Shown: positions 44,514-54,990 of the stretch, piece after piece
How the letters are laid out: each line of letters begins with the position of its first letter
How positions within the stretch are numbered: the stretch's first letter is position 1
Assembly (NCBI GenBank): GCA_911728435.2
Contig: OU452201.1
Coordinates: 5,022,001 to 5,086,000, forward strand
Length of the DNA stretch: 64,000 nt
Source: Apoderus coryli
Lineage: Eukaryota; Arthropoda; Insecta; Coleoptera; Attelabidae
Direction: 5' to 3'
Program-made: the position numbers and the translations under genes
The notes under the pieces: generated by a model
What the model saw: the letters and a program-made list of their open reading frames with translations, nothing else
Told to the model about the DNA's origin: nothing
Database searches by the model: none

Positions 44514-45380
44514 ATGTCTGAGGATATTCGAAGTAAGATTGATTTAAAACAGAAATTAATTGATGCTACTGAATCAGTTCGAAAAAAGTATAAATCTTTA
44601 CATAATAATCAAGTGGAGCAGACGAGAATTCTAGAGGAGTTGTATGAGCCAATTACAAAGCCGCTTAATACAATCGGTTCAACGGCACCAAATGCGACAA
44701 CACCCAAAATAAACGTTGAACAAGTTGAACAATCGGATAATAGAATCGGTGAACTATTACCAAAACATTTAAAAAGCGTTATAAGCAACAGTGGGGAATA
44801 TGATTATATATATGGGGTTTATACGGATGATATAAACAAGAAATTCTTCATGGGTAATTGCGAAGTGACATTCCCTCAGATGAAACATATTTCTGTATGG
44901 ATGAATCGTAAAAAAATAGCAACTTTTGACGGTGGTGATGAGTTTTTTAACGTTCTATTTTTAAAATACCCATACCTAGAATTGGGTCAGGGTTTGAATA
45001 ATATAACAAAAAATACTTATCGTGAATTATTAGAATTAACCCAGGCTCCATATAAAGATTATAACCGCGAACTCGGACTGAATATAACGAGGAGTCGAAA
45101 GTTTCGGGAAATTATAGAACCGTTAGTAAGACAAAAAAGAGATGGTCTTCGCAGTAAAAAAATTTTAGAACCAATCACATATACATCTGGTGGTTCACTG
45201 TTGCCATCACAAAAGTGCTTCAATACAAAACGAATAGATTACGTATATTGGAACAACCCAAATGAACTTATTACACGTTTACAATTGCTTTATAGTTCAA
45301 AATTAGCGGGAAACACGGGTTTAGATAATGAAATATTATCAATAATTGAAGAGCTAAGGGAGGATGGTATTATTCATTGA
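44514..45380 (+). CDS. Polinton 288-aa protein, function unknown
   Basis: Start at the ATG at 44514 (MSEDIRSKID); sequence upstream in frame has no ATG. The N-terminal third is a helical, probably coiled-coil region (LKQKLIDATESVRKKYKSL). The middle has YDYIYGVYTDD and MGNCEVTF, and the C-terminus ends RIDYVYWNNPNELITRLQLL with EILSIIEELREDGII. I have the impression that this C-terminal block recurs in insect Polintons, but no function is known to me. Located 85 bp after the ATPase and 55 bp before the fibre-like gene, so probably a virion or assembly protein. Confidence 0.72.
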   Translation: MSEDIRSKIDLKQKLIDATESVRKKYKSLHNNQVEQTRILEELYEPITKPLNTIGSTAPNATTPKINVEQVEQSDNRIGELLPKHLKSVISNSGEYDYIYGVYTDDINKKFFMGNCEVTFPQMKHISVWMNRKKIATFDGGDEFFNVLFLKYPYLELGQGLNNITKNTYRELLELTQAPYKDYNRELGLNITRSRKFREIIEPLVRQKRDGLRSKKILEPITYTSGGSLLPSQKCFNTKRIDYVYWNNPNELITRLQLLYSSKLAGNTGLDNEILSIIEELREDGIIH

Positions 45381-45435
45381 ATTTACGTTAAAAGTGTTCG
45401 TTAAAAAACAATTTAATATATAATTAGTAGTTGTC

Positions 45436-45909
45436 ATGGAGAGAAGTGTTGATAAATTTGGTCGAAAAAAAATAAAAAATTTTACAATACAACGGGGTCG
45501 ACCGGGTGTTGGATTTAAATTGACTAATGATCAACATTTCGATCTTGAAAACAGACGTATATGCAATATTGCCGAACCGTTTAATGATAGTGATGCAGCA
45601 AGTCGAAGATATGTTGACAAGCACATAACAACAGCGATTACTGGTATTTTAAATATATTAAAGACGTCTGAAGATATCACGTTGGATAATACAAAAAAAT
45701 ATGTTGGTGAACACATTCACCAACGTATTGGTGAATTAGTCATTCAAATGAAGACATATATTGATAATGAGATTAAGACAATCAAAGAAATGAATCCGAA
45801 AATATTAGATGAATCCATTATAAATAGATTAGATGCATTGGAAAATTATATTAATTCCGCTCGTGTTAGAGTTGATAAAACAAATAAAAAAAATAAATGT
45901 ATTGAATAA
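45436..45909 (+). CDS. Fibre-like coiled-coil protein (157 aa)
   Basis: ATG at 45436. Residues about 22-60 contain GRPGVGFKLTNDQHFDLENR followed by ICNIAEPFNDSDAASRRYVD. This resembles the repeat before the stalk in phage tail-fibre and collar proteins, where a glycine-proline segment leads into a trimeric shaft. The rest is a long amphipathic helix (KTYIDNEIKTIKEM, then LDALENYINSA), consistent with a trimeric coiled coil. Placed between virion genes and integrase. An attachment-fibre role is inference from motif and shape. Confidence 0.6.
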   Translation: MERSVDKFGRKKIKNFTIQRGRPGVGFKLTNDQHFDLENRRICNIAEPFNDSDAASRRYVDKHITTAITGILNILKTSEDITLDNTKKYVGEHIHQRIGELVIQMKTYIDNEIKTIKEMNPKILDESIINRLDALENYINSARVRVDKTNKKNKCIE

Positions 45910-46072
45910 TAATAAAAAAAAAAATTGTGTTGATTTAGTTAAAAAATAATTGAAAAAAAAAATAAAACATAATTATATATTTAATAAATATTGTTTTGAT
46001 TTATAAATTTAATTGTTTCATTTATTTATTTATTTATTATATCGGTAAAATCATATTATATAGACGCATAGT

Positions 46073-46082
46073 TATATATAAA
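46073..46082 (+). promoter_or_regulatory. TATA box candidate for integrase
   Basis: TATATATAAA about 52 bp upstream of the integrase ATG at 46134, within an otherwise non-coding 224-bp gap. Confidence 0.4.
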
Positions 46083-46133
46083 CAAACAGAATGTATATGG
46101 GCAAGATAGTATTGCAATGATTCTTAATTAGTA

Positions 46134-47057
46134 ATGAGCACCAAATTGAGTATTGTAAATGAAATTCATAGGGGTGCTCGTCGAAATTTTCGACGTAGAA
46201 GAATAAATATTGTTGGTTTTGCAGATCTTTGGCAGCTTGATTTAGCAGACATTCAGCAATACTCTAGTATGAATAATGGATATAGGTATATTCTTGTAGT
46301 TATCAATTGTTTTTCAAAATTTGTGTGGGTGAAAGCATTAAAAAATAAAACAGGTGTTGAAGTAAGCAATAAAATGAGAGAAATTTTAAACGGTGTGCAT
46401 AAGAAGGAATTACCTAAGTACATACAGACAGACAATGGCACAGAATTTTACAATAAATACTTCTCGCAATTAATGAAATCAAATAAAATACATCATTATT
46501 CAGTCTTTAGTACAAAGAAGGCAGCCATTGTTGAACGTGTCATTAGAACATTGAAAAATTGGTTGTATAAACAATTCTCGTTCAGGGGAAAATATGTATG
46601 GACTGATATATTGGATGATATTGTACAAACATATAATAATCGAATACATAGAACAACTGGTTTCGCCCCCGCCTCTGTTCTACCCTCAACGAAAATTCCA
46701 GCTTATATCCAACGACGTGAACGTGTAAAAAAACCAAAATTTAAAACAAATGACATCGTGCGAATTTCGAAATATAAACATATTTTTGAGAAGGGTTATT
46801 TTTTTAATTGGACTGTAGAACTTTTTAAAATTGTAAAAGTGCGGAAGTCTATACCAACCACTTATTATTTACATGATATGAATGGGGTTCCAATACAAGG
46901 TTGTTTTTATGAATATGAACTATTGAAAACAAAAAATCCAGACAATTATTTAATCGAAAAAGTTGTGAGAAAACGTGGTGACAGAATCCTAGTAAAATGG
47001 TTTGGTTTTAATAGCACACACAACAGTTGGATACATAAAAATGACGTGCTCCAATAA
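46134..47057 (+). CDS. Retroviral-type DDE integrase with chromodomain (307 aa)
   Basis: Joins element ends to host DNA and makes the 6-bp duplication. The catalytic core has the first Asp in WQLDLAD (residue 36), the second in QTDNGTEF (residue 100) and the Glu in AAIVERVIRTLK (residue 134). TYNNRIHRTTGFAPASVL follows, as in other Polinton and LTR integrases. The C-terminus (about 270-305) is a chromodomain, with YLIEKVVRKRGDRILVKWFG and then a Trp-containing W-I-H-K end, likely guiding integration to modified histones. No N-terminal HHCC zinc domain is present. Intact. Followed by an AT repeat and a poly-A tract at 47066-47123. Confidence 0.92.
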   Translation: MSTKLSIVNEIHRGARRNFRRRRINIVGFADLWQLDLADIQQYSSMNNGYRYILVVINCFSKFVWVKALKNKTGVEVSNKMREILNGVHKKELPKYIQTDNGTEFYNKYFSQLMKSNKIHHYSVFSTKKAAIVERVIRTLKNWLYKQFSFRGKYVWTDILDDIVQTYNNRIHRTTGFAPASVLPSTKIPAYIQRRERVKKPKFKTNDIVRISKYKHIFEKGYFFNWTVELFKIVKVRKSIPTTYYLHDMNGVPIQGCFYEYELLKTKNPDNYLIEKVVRKRGDRILVKWFGFNSTHNSWIHKNDVLQ

Positions 47058-47086
47058 CTATGTATTTATATATATATATATATATA

Positions 47087-47126
<40 letters not shown>

Positions 47127-47398
47127 ATGTAGTATTCACAAAATATATTTTTAATAAAAATAAAAAAAAAAGAAAACAAATGTTGAACGAATAAATAAAA
47201 ATATTTAAATAAAATTACAAACATTATGTATACAATTTTCTTAAGTTTATTATAATATTTAGTATTTAAATATATTACATTAAAATTAAATAAATACATG
47301 TATTACTATAAAATTTAATCTAATTACTAATCTAACTATTATTCTAAATCTAACTACAAATGCATCATACTATTGCTAATTAAACACTCATTACACAC
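47058..47398. repeat. Spacer with (TA)n and poly-A tract
   Basis: Convergent 3' ends of integrase and the 182-aa gene. A TA run at about 47068-47090 passes directly into about 33 adenines up to 47123; the remainder is AT-rich with no gene. Confidence 0.8.
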
Positions 47399-48071
47399 TC
47401 AGCTATTATGTTTTGGTGTGCAAGTTAAACAAATGTTTATATCACGAGAAGTCCACAATCTCGAATCACAAACGTCACAAAAAGCCCTATGTCTAAGCGG
47501 ATACTGCTCGATATGCATGTCGTAGTGAATATGTTTTGCATACCGCCGCCACATCCCAGCAGGATCATCTGTATCAGTATATTCTGCTAGATACACCTGA
47601 TAACATTCGTAACACATGTTGAAAGATCTAATTGGAGGATATGTAGCTTCATTAAATCCATTTTTCGTAAATATTTTTGTGTAGGAATAGCTCCTACAAC
47701 TTCGAAGATTGTTCGTACTAGGTGTCAGAACTTTCTCACGACACTCCAACACTACATTATGCTCGTCTACAATACCCTCGTCAGTGTCACTATCCACGAC
47801 TTCTTCATCAACAGGGTTGGGGTTATTTTCAATACCACCCTCCTGAGGATTGACATCATCATCATCACTATCGCTTGTTTCGGACTATAACAACAAAATT
47901 TTCAAACTTATTAGTGATATGATAATTATTACTAGACAAAAACAAAAAAAAAAAAAAAAACACACATTTGAGAACCGTAATGTGCGAAAATAAATTGTAT
48001 TTACTTACATGTAAAAGCATTGTTTCCCATGCACAAATTCTAGTCAATCTGCGAATATGTTTCGAATTCAT
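47399..48071 (-). CDS. Spliced zinc-binding-type protein (182 aa), unknown function
   Basis: Two-exon gene. Exon 1 (48071-48009) encodes 21 residues from an ATG (MNSKHIRRLTRICAW...). Donor gtaagt (48008-48003) and acceptor ttatag (47890-47885) bound a 124-bp phase-0 intron. Exon 2 (47884-47399) encodes 161 residues. Without splicing exon 2 has no ATG before the conserved part. The protein has a Ser/Asp-rich acidic stretch (SETSDSDDDD) and then MCYEC, CDVC and CLTC pairs with several histidines between, suggesting one or two treble-clef or ribbon zinc sites. A transcription or DNA-replication factor is plausible but unproven. Divergent from the coiled-coil gene across 529 bp. Confidence 0.65.
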
Positions 48072-48600
48072 TTCAAATTATTTTTTTTTTAATTCTATAC
48101 ACACTGTGCTAAACTTAAGTTGAAATTTTCAAGTTGTTAATATTAGCAAAAACATGTAACTGACCACAAATATATTTGAAATACGACACTAGAATTGTAA
48201 AAAATACGCCCACATATCGACATAAAGAGCCTAGAAAAACATGAAAGAAAAAAATGAAGGAGCAGAAACACGTCATTGGTTGGATGTAGAATATAATAAA
48301 ATAAATGTAAATATCCCTACCATCGTGTTGTCGGAATTATCGAATTCGGGGAAAGAGATTGGTTGTGAGAAATGACAAAGCTTTTAAGATTCTAAAAAAC
48401 AAAAACCCACCCCCCTGTGGCTTTGAAAATCGTATTTATATCAACACAAAGACCTACTATTCAACATAATATTGAGTCTATTGTTTAAGTAAACCATATT
48501 TTACATTATTAGTTATTCAGTATTAAAAACGTATCTATTTTAATAGATATATTTTCCAATTTTTTTTTTTCAAAAGTTTTGCAACTACAGAAATTAAATT
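48072..48600. promoter_or_regulatory. Divergent intergenic region
   Basis: 529 bp between the start codons of the minus-strand 182-aa gene and the plus-strand 229-aa gene, so it should hold both promoters. A TATTTATAT-like box lies near 48430. An ATG-led frame of 44 codons at 48241 has no features and was not called. Confidence 0.45.
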
Positions 48601-49290
48601 ATGTATTGTGAATTGAGTGATTTAGAAATAAACGCGGTGTTAGATGATATTCTGAAAGATACACCTACGACTTCATCTTCATCAGTCGACATTGAGCTAA
48701 TACAACCTCAAGTTGTTGAAAAGAAAAAAGTCAGTGTAAATCGTAAAATTGCTCCAAGACCGTCAAGCAGTCGCCAAAAGAAACACAATACAACACAGAA
48801 TCCCCCGAATCTACGAATATTGCAGGATGTGCAAGTAATAGCACCAATACCGATCCCTCATCCGCTGAGTCATTCGAACCCCATTCAGCACACACAACAA
48901 TCATATGGGAAAAAAATGAAATTGTTGGAGCCCATTGAAGTAGAGGATACGTGTTCACAAAGTTTTCGCAATAACATGGGTATGTTTAAAAAAATGATTA
49001 TAGACCTAAACAAAAAGCACTCAGATGCAATGATGGAGCTAGTTGAGGAAGAAAACAAAATATCTTCAATAACAACGGAATTGGAGGCATTAAACAAGGA
49101 GTCAGCAGCTTTAGAGGCCCAATTTCGAGCTAGTCAGCAAAAAGTGCGTTCTAAATCAGAGCTGTTGGAGGATGTGCGGGGTAATGTTGAAAAACTGCGT
49201 TATAATGCACATCAATTGGAGCTTCGCGATTTGGAAATGGTTGCTGTTTGGGATACTCGCACCATTGCATCGAGGGGGGTCAATAATTAG
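48601..49290 (+). CDS. Coiled-coil protein (229 aa), function unknown
   Basis: ATG at 48601. Three parts: an acidic start (LSDLEINAVLDDILKD), a low-complexity Ser/Pro/Gln-rich middle with basic clusters that could be nuclear signals (KKKVSVNRK, SSSRQKKH), and a long heptad coiled coil at about residues 130-205 (EEENKISSITTELEAL, LEAQFRASQQKVRSKSELLE). No catalytic motif. The layout resembles a dimeric DNA-associated or scaffold protein. It sits upstream of PolB on the same strand and may be an early gene. Confidence 0.65.
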   Translation: MYCELSDLEINAVLDDILKDTPTTSSSSVDIELIQPQVVEKKKVSVNRKIAPRPSSSRQKKHNTTQNPPNLRILQDVQVIAPIPIPHPLSHSNPIQHTQQSYGKKMKLLEPIEVEDTCSQSFRNNMGMFKKMIIDLNKKHSDAMMELVEEENKISSITTELEALNKESAALEAQFRASQQKVRSKSELLEDVRGNVEKLRYNAHQLELRDLEMVAVWDTRTIASRGVNN

Positions 49291-49751
49291 ATTATTTCAA
49301 GTTTTTATTTTTTTTATTTTTTATGTATTCTTTTTATTTTTATTTTGAATAAATATAATGTGTACACGTTTATATAGTTAAATAATTCGTTTTTTTCTTT
49401 AAAATAAATTATCGATATTAATTGGTAGTATCTTTTCAATATTATCTATTACATGTGTGGAACTATACATTATTTAGAGCAATCAATAAAAAAACTATAT
49501 ATTGCATAATACAGCACAAAAAAAAAAATCAATAAAGTCAGTCTGTATGTTCGAGTGTGTTCTTTCACGAGTTCCACACATAGATAAAATTTATTACTAC
49601 AAATATATTTTTGTTTTTTTTTTTTTTTGAATTCCCCACCACAAACATTATTCCACTATATTAATGAGGAATACTTTTGAAAATTCATTATTTTTACTCA
49701 AAAGTTCATAGCGTGCGTTGTAGAACAACTGTTTTAATTTCGAAAAAAAAA
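49291..49751. promoter_or_regulatory. Non-coding gap upstream of PolB
   Basis: 461 bp, AT-rich, presumably containing the 3' end of the coiled-coil gene (aataaatataatg at about 49347) and the PolB promoter. No clear TATA box close to the PolB ATG. Confidence 0.4.
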
Positions 49752-52700
49752 ATGTATTTATGCAACGGTTGCAATATGGAATTCACTCATATGTCGAATT
49801 TAAATAGGCATATGAGACAATCATGTAAACACACATTAAATATTGAAAATAGTGTGAAAAGACAAAAGCTTAATAGTGAAAAAGATGTAAAAATTATGTG
49901 TTCGTCATGTGAAATCGAAATAGATTCAAATAAAATTAGCGGGCATTATAGAAGTATGTTGCATAAAAGAAATGCGGATTGTACAACAGTATCGGACAAT
50001 GTTAAAATTGTGTATACAGCCTTTAAAGATAGAATTACAACTTTTCGAGTGACACCGCTAAATAAATATGGGGACTATAGCGCGTTTTTTAGTGAATTAA
50101 AACCCATAATTTTAAAGTTAATTTCCGATTCGTTAAACACACACACAGTCGTTAAAGTTAATTTAGAAGTTTTTAGTATATATAGTCTGTCAATTCAAGA
50201 AACTATTGAAACTAAATCATTTATTACACATAATAAAATTATTGATTTTGGAAGTGATGTTAGTGAAATATATGATTCTTTTATTGAAACTCTTAAAACT
50301 AAATCCGAGGAGTTTTTAGAAAGAGACTCTGGTAAGTTTTCATTGATTATATCTAAGTCACGTTTTATTTATTTTATTTTTTTTTCCACATATTTCCAGG
50401 ATGGACGCTCGTGGAAAATCTGTTTATTGAAGCAAACATTAATAAATACAAACCAATTCGAGGGTCGTCATTTATTAAATTACCGAAATATATTCAAAAT
50501 AAAAAAGCTGTGATTAACGTACAAAATGACGATCAGCATTGCTTCATATGGTCAATTTTAGCCGCATTGTACCCCACATCACAAAATTCTCAATACACGA
50601 CATCATATCCACATTACAGCGGAGTTCTTAATTTATTAGGTTTAGATTTCCCCATGAAATTAAAGGACATTACTAAATTCGAAAATCTTAATAATATTTC
50701 AATAAATGTTTATGGTTTAGAGAGAGTAATCAACAATAATAAAATGGAATACGATATTGTCGGCCCATTGAGGTTTGCTTCTAGGAGATTTTTCCACCAT
50801 ATTAATTTGTTACTTATTAGTGATGATGCTAATGAACGTTATCATTACTGTTGGATAAAAAATCTTTCGAGATTGATATCGAAACAAGTATCATCTCATC
50901 AACACGGAATTAATTTATGTGACGGATGTTTATCATTTTTTAGCTCAAATGAATTATTAAAATCGCATCAAATGTATGATTGCAATCATATTAGTGTATG
51001 CACACCGTCGAAAAATTTGAAAATCGATAAGTTTGGTAAAAGCGTACCGGAAAATATATTAAAATTCGAAAATTTTGAGAAGCAATTACCCGTACCATTC
51101 ATAGTTTATGCCGATTTCGAATCAATATTAAAACCAATCACAACGTGTGAACCTAATCCAAAAAAGTCATATATGCAGCAGACTTTCAAACATGAGCCAT
51201 ACGCCTTTTCATACTACATTAAATGTCGTCATGATGATTCCAAATCTAAATTGGTATTATATCGCGGAGAAAATGCTGCTGAAGAATTTGTAAATAGATT
51301 GGAGACCGATTTAAAAGTAATTTATAATCGCTATTTAAGCGTAGTTGTACCAATGTTACCTTTGAATGGCGATGAAATGTTGGAATTCCAGAATGCTAAG
51401 ATATGTGCCATATGTAATAGAGAATTTGTAGATACTGATATAAAAGTAATGGATCATGATCATATCACAGGGGTTAAACGATCTGGAGCCGCACATTCAA
51501 TTTGTAATTTAAATTTTAAAATACAGCATTATATTCCAATAGTCTTTCATAATATGTCATATGATAGTCATCTTTTCATTAAACAATTGGTCGATAACGA
51601 TAGTAAATTAGATGTTATCGCACAGACTAAGGAGAAGTATATGTTGATAACAAAACGAGTTCCTATGAATTCATACATTGATAAAAATGGACATTGTAAA
51701 ACAAGATACATGCAAATGCGATTTATTGATAGTTTTAATTTCCTACAATCATCATTACAAAACCTTAGTGATAGTTTACACACTGATCAGTTTAATGCCA
51801 CACGTAAATATTTTGGGAGAACTGAAAAATTTAAATTAATGAGACAAAAAGGTGTGTTCCCATATAATTTTTTAGATGATTTGCAAAAATTAAACACCCC
51901 ATATTTACCAACAAAAGACGATTTTTTTGATAAGTTAAATGATGAAGCGGTTAGCGAAGTTGATTATAATAGAGCGCAAGAAGTGTGGAAAATATTTGAA
52001 TGTGAAACCCTAGGACAATATGCAGATATATATTTACAATCTGATGTACTCTTACTATGTGACGTATTTGAAAGCTTTAGAGACAAAAGCTTAGAGACAT
52101 ATCAATTAGATCCTGGTCACTATATAAGTTTACCATCATTAAGCTGGGACAGTATGCTCCGTTTAACTAAAATTGAACTTGAATTATTGACCGACATAGA
52201 CATGATACATTTTTTCAAGGCAGGTATTCGCGGCGGAATTAGCCAGTGTTCTGATAGAATGCATGTGGCAAATAATCCATTAATACCTGGTTTTGATGAA
52301 AGCAAACCAGAGAGTTATATTATGTATTTGGATGCAACCAATTTGTATGGTCATTCGATGTCACAATCACTACCTGAAAACGACTTTTCTTGGCTATCGA
52401 AAGAGGAAATTAGCGAATTAGAGTTGTTAAATATAGCCGAACATAATCGACGCGGTTTCATATACGAGGTTGACGTTGAATATCCCACATATCTCCACGA
52501 CGAACATTCGGATTTGCCGTTCCTAGTTGAAAGTCTAATACCACCTCTTTCTAAAAGCGTTACGCCCAAGTTAATCCCAAATTTACTCAATAAAGAGAAA
52601 TATGTTGTGCATTATCGTACGTTGCAACAGGCTGTGAGACATGGTTTAATAATAAAAAATATTCACAGAGTTTTGGGTTTTAATCAATCTCGCTGGTTGA

Positions 52701-53617
52701 AAAAATATATTGATTTAAATACATCGTTGCGTAATAAAACATCTAATAAATTTGAAAAATCGTTTTATAAAATTTTAAATAATTCGATTTACGGAAAATC
52801 CGTCGAGAATGTAGATAATAGAAAAGATATTAAATTAGTAACGAGTTGGGAAAATAAAGGGAAACATTTAGGAGCTCGCGCATTGATTGCGAAACCACAT
52901 TACAAAACATCTTCGATTTTTACGGAAAACCTGGTAGCAATTCACATGGGCAAATTAAAGATTTTATATGATAAACCAATATATCTAGGATTTTCTATAT
53001 TAGATCTATCCAAAACGGTTGTGTATGGTTTCTTCTACGACGTCTTAAAAAAAAATTTTGGTGAGAAAATTAATTTATTATATACCGACACAGACTCTCT
53101 TGTATTCAAAGCGGAAGAAAACTTTTACGATTTCATGAAAGAGAATACACACCATTTCGATACATCCAATTATAATACACAAAACTCTTTAAATATGCCA
53201 GTCACAGAATCAATCATAGGGAGATTTAAAGACGAATATCCCAATGACCCAATCCTATCTTTTTTCGGAACTGGGGCTAAAGCATACTGTATTAAAACTC
53301 AGAACACGGAATTGAAACGAGCGAAAGGGGTTAAAAAATCTATTGTAAATAAAACATTGTCTATTGAAGACTATAATAAAATAGTCACCACAGGTGGGTA
53401 TATATTTCGCAAAATGAATTCATTTAAGAGTACGTTACACGATGTATATACCGAAACAATTAATAAAATTGCTCTGTCACACAAAGATGATAAAAGATTT
53501 TTAATTCCGAATAGCACAAAATCAATTCCGTGGGGGCATAAAGATATAGCTTTTTATAGTATAAATCCAGAAGAGAGATTAAAAATATTATTAAATATGG
53601 TGGAAGAAATGTCTTGA
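49752..53617 (+). CDS. PolB: Protein-primed-type DNA polymerase B (spliced, 1265 aa)
   Basis: Replicates the element. Exon 1 is 49752-50331, a 68-bp intron is 50332-50399 (gtaagt...ttccag), and exon 2 is 50400-53617; phases agree. N-terminus: zinc finger CNGCNMEF-x-NRHMRQSC and a CSSC...H pair. Around 230-250 lies DDQHCFIWSILAAL, then CDGC-type finger near 380. Exonuclease: YADFESI (~431), FHNMSYDSHLF (~576), YLQSDVLLL (~738). Between Exo I and II is a His-Me finger insertion, CAIC with DHDHITG and HSICN (~529-570). Polymerase: LDATNLYG (~836), KILNNSIYG (~984), YTDTDSL (~1088) and AKGVKK. All catalytic residues present. ATG at 49752 precedes the first finger. The N-terminal region is where a terminal protein would be expected. 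Confidence 0.92.
50332..50399 (+). other. Short intron in the PolB gene
   Basis: 68 bp with donor GTAAGT, a T-rich tract and acceptor TTCCAG. Reading through gives a frame that ends about 180 bp later and separates the zinc-finger part from the polymerase; removal restores one frame. Confidence 0.85.
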
Positions 53618-54648
53618 TTAGTTCATAATTAGTTTTATTTTTCAATTCTAATTTAATTATATGTGTATGTATGTATATATTGTAAATTAAACCATTTTAA
53701 CACATTTACTATTTAGTTTAAAGTAATTTTAAGAGATGTTTGAATAATCAATATTTATGTCTACTAATTTGTATGTGTATTTATTAACAATATCTGACGT
53801 TGTGTTTTATACTTAACTAATATTGTGTTATTTCATTTTTTTTTTCATTAATGTTTTCATAATAAATTTTAATAATGAATTTTAGATAAAATAGTGTCTG
53901 TTAGTAACTATATATATTTATTAGCATTTAGCAATAGTTGATTGTTTTTTTTTTTTTTAATTTATGTTTTCGATTTCAATTATGTGAATAAATTGTTTCA
54001 TTTTATTTGAATTTGCCTCTCATTATTTGTGTCATAATACAAACAAAAATCAATAAATCCGACGTATATTACCCACTAGGTACCTATATCTCTATACAAA
54101 AAAACGATTTCTTCAAACATTCACCCAACAGATGGCTCTAAAAATAATTTCCAAGAAAAAAACGGGTTCTTCTAATACTTTACAACACATCTGATATAAT
54201 CTAGGTAGATGGCGTATAAAAATAAATTTATTGATTTGTTTTGTGAATATTTTTTTTTTGTTGAATGAAGGAAACATTTTAAGGATACATTAACCCCAAC
54301 AGATGGCTCTAAAAATGTTTATTAAAATGATATAGGTACTAACATGAAGATGGGGATATATATTCTATTCGATAATTGGTAATTTTGCTAGCATTAAATA
54401 AATACAAGTTCAATTATTTTTCATTATATGTGTTTTTATTTTTGTTATATATTTTTACTTAATACAATTAAATCATAATTATGATTTATTTATTATAATT
54501 AATTATTATTATCCATTTGCAAAAATACAATAAGCAATACATACACGATAATATGACACATGCGAGGAGTCATGTATACCTAAATACATTAAAAAAAGAC
54601 TAAATTAAAACTAAAACTATTCAATTATAGTTATGATTAAATATTCCA
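53618..54648. other. Non-coding spacer with short repeats
   Basis: AT-rich 3' region of PolB (AATAAA near 53862). The block caacagatggctctaaaaat occurs at about 54126 and again at about 54298, each within a longer similar context. No gene seen. Confidence 0.6.
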
Positions 54649-54990
54649 CTATACATTTATATCAAACATAAATAATGATTGTAGTCTATTGCCAGCACAA
54701 TTTCGTTGTCCTAAGTAACTCAAAATATACTTTTCTGATTGACACATCTCCTCCAGAATATGATCACTCAATTGTTCCACACAACGTTTTGGTAGCCATA
54801 CTTTTACCCAAGAATTCTCAATATCGTCAAAAATAATCGCTGAGATCGCCTGACCGTATTTTGTTTGCGACTTTGAAATTTTCTTCATTGGGTATCGTTT
54901 ATTTATCTCCAACGATGTCAACATTTTCACAGGAGTTTGGTTATTTAGTAATGCATTTATACTATCCAAATCAGATCTTGCTAGCGCCAT
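54649..54990 (-). CDS. Small OB-fold-like protein (113 aa), possible ssDNA-binding
   Basis: ATG at 54990, transcribed from a TATA candidate near the right TIR toward PolB. Blocks: a helix (DLDSINALLNNQ), then KRYPMKKISKSQTKYGQAIS, AIIFDDIENSWVKVWLPKRC and a C-terminal ILSYLGQRN. The alternation of short beta strands with TKYG and a LPKR end gives the impression of a small OB-type nucleic-acid-binding fold common in insect Polintons. A replication accessory role is inference. Intact frame. Confidence 0.6.
   Translation of the reverse strand: MALARSDLDSINALLNNQTPVKMLTSLEINKRYPMKKISKSQTKYGQAISAIIFDDIENSWVKVWLPKRCVEQLSDHILEEMCQSEKYILSYLGQRNCAGNRLQSLFMFDINV

Noticed and set aside
47066..47299. 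77-codon minus-strand frame rich in Phe and Ile
   Set aside because: Produced by the poly-A and TA tracts; low complexity.
48241..48375. 44-codon ATG-led frame in the divergent intergenic region
   Set aside because: Short, no motif, and located where two promoters should be.
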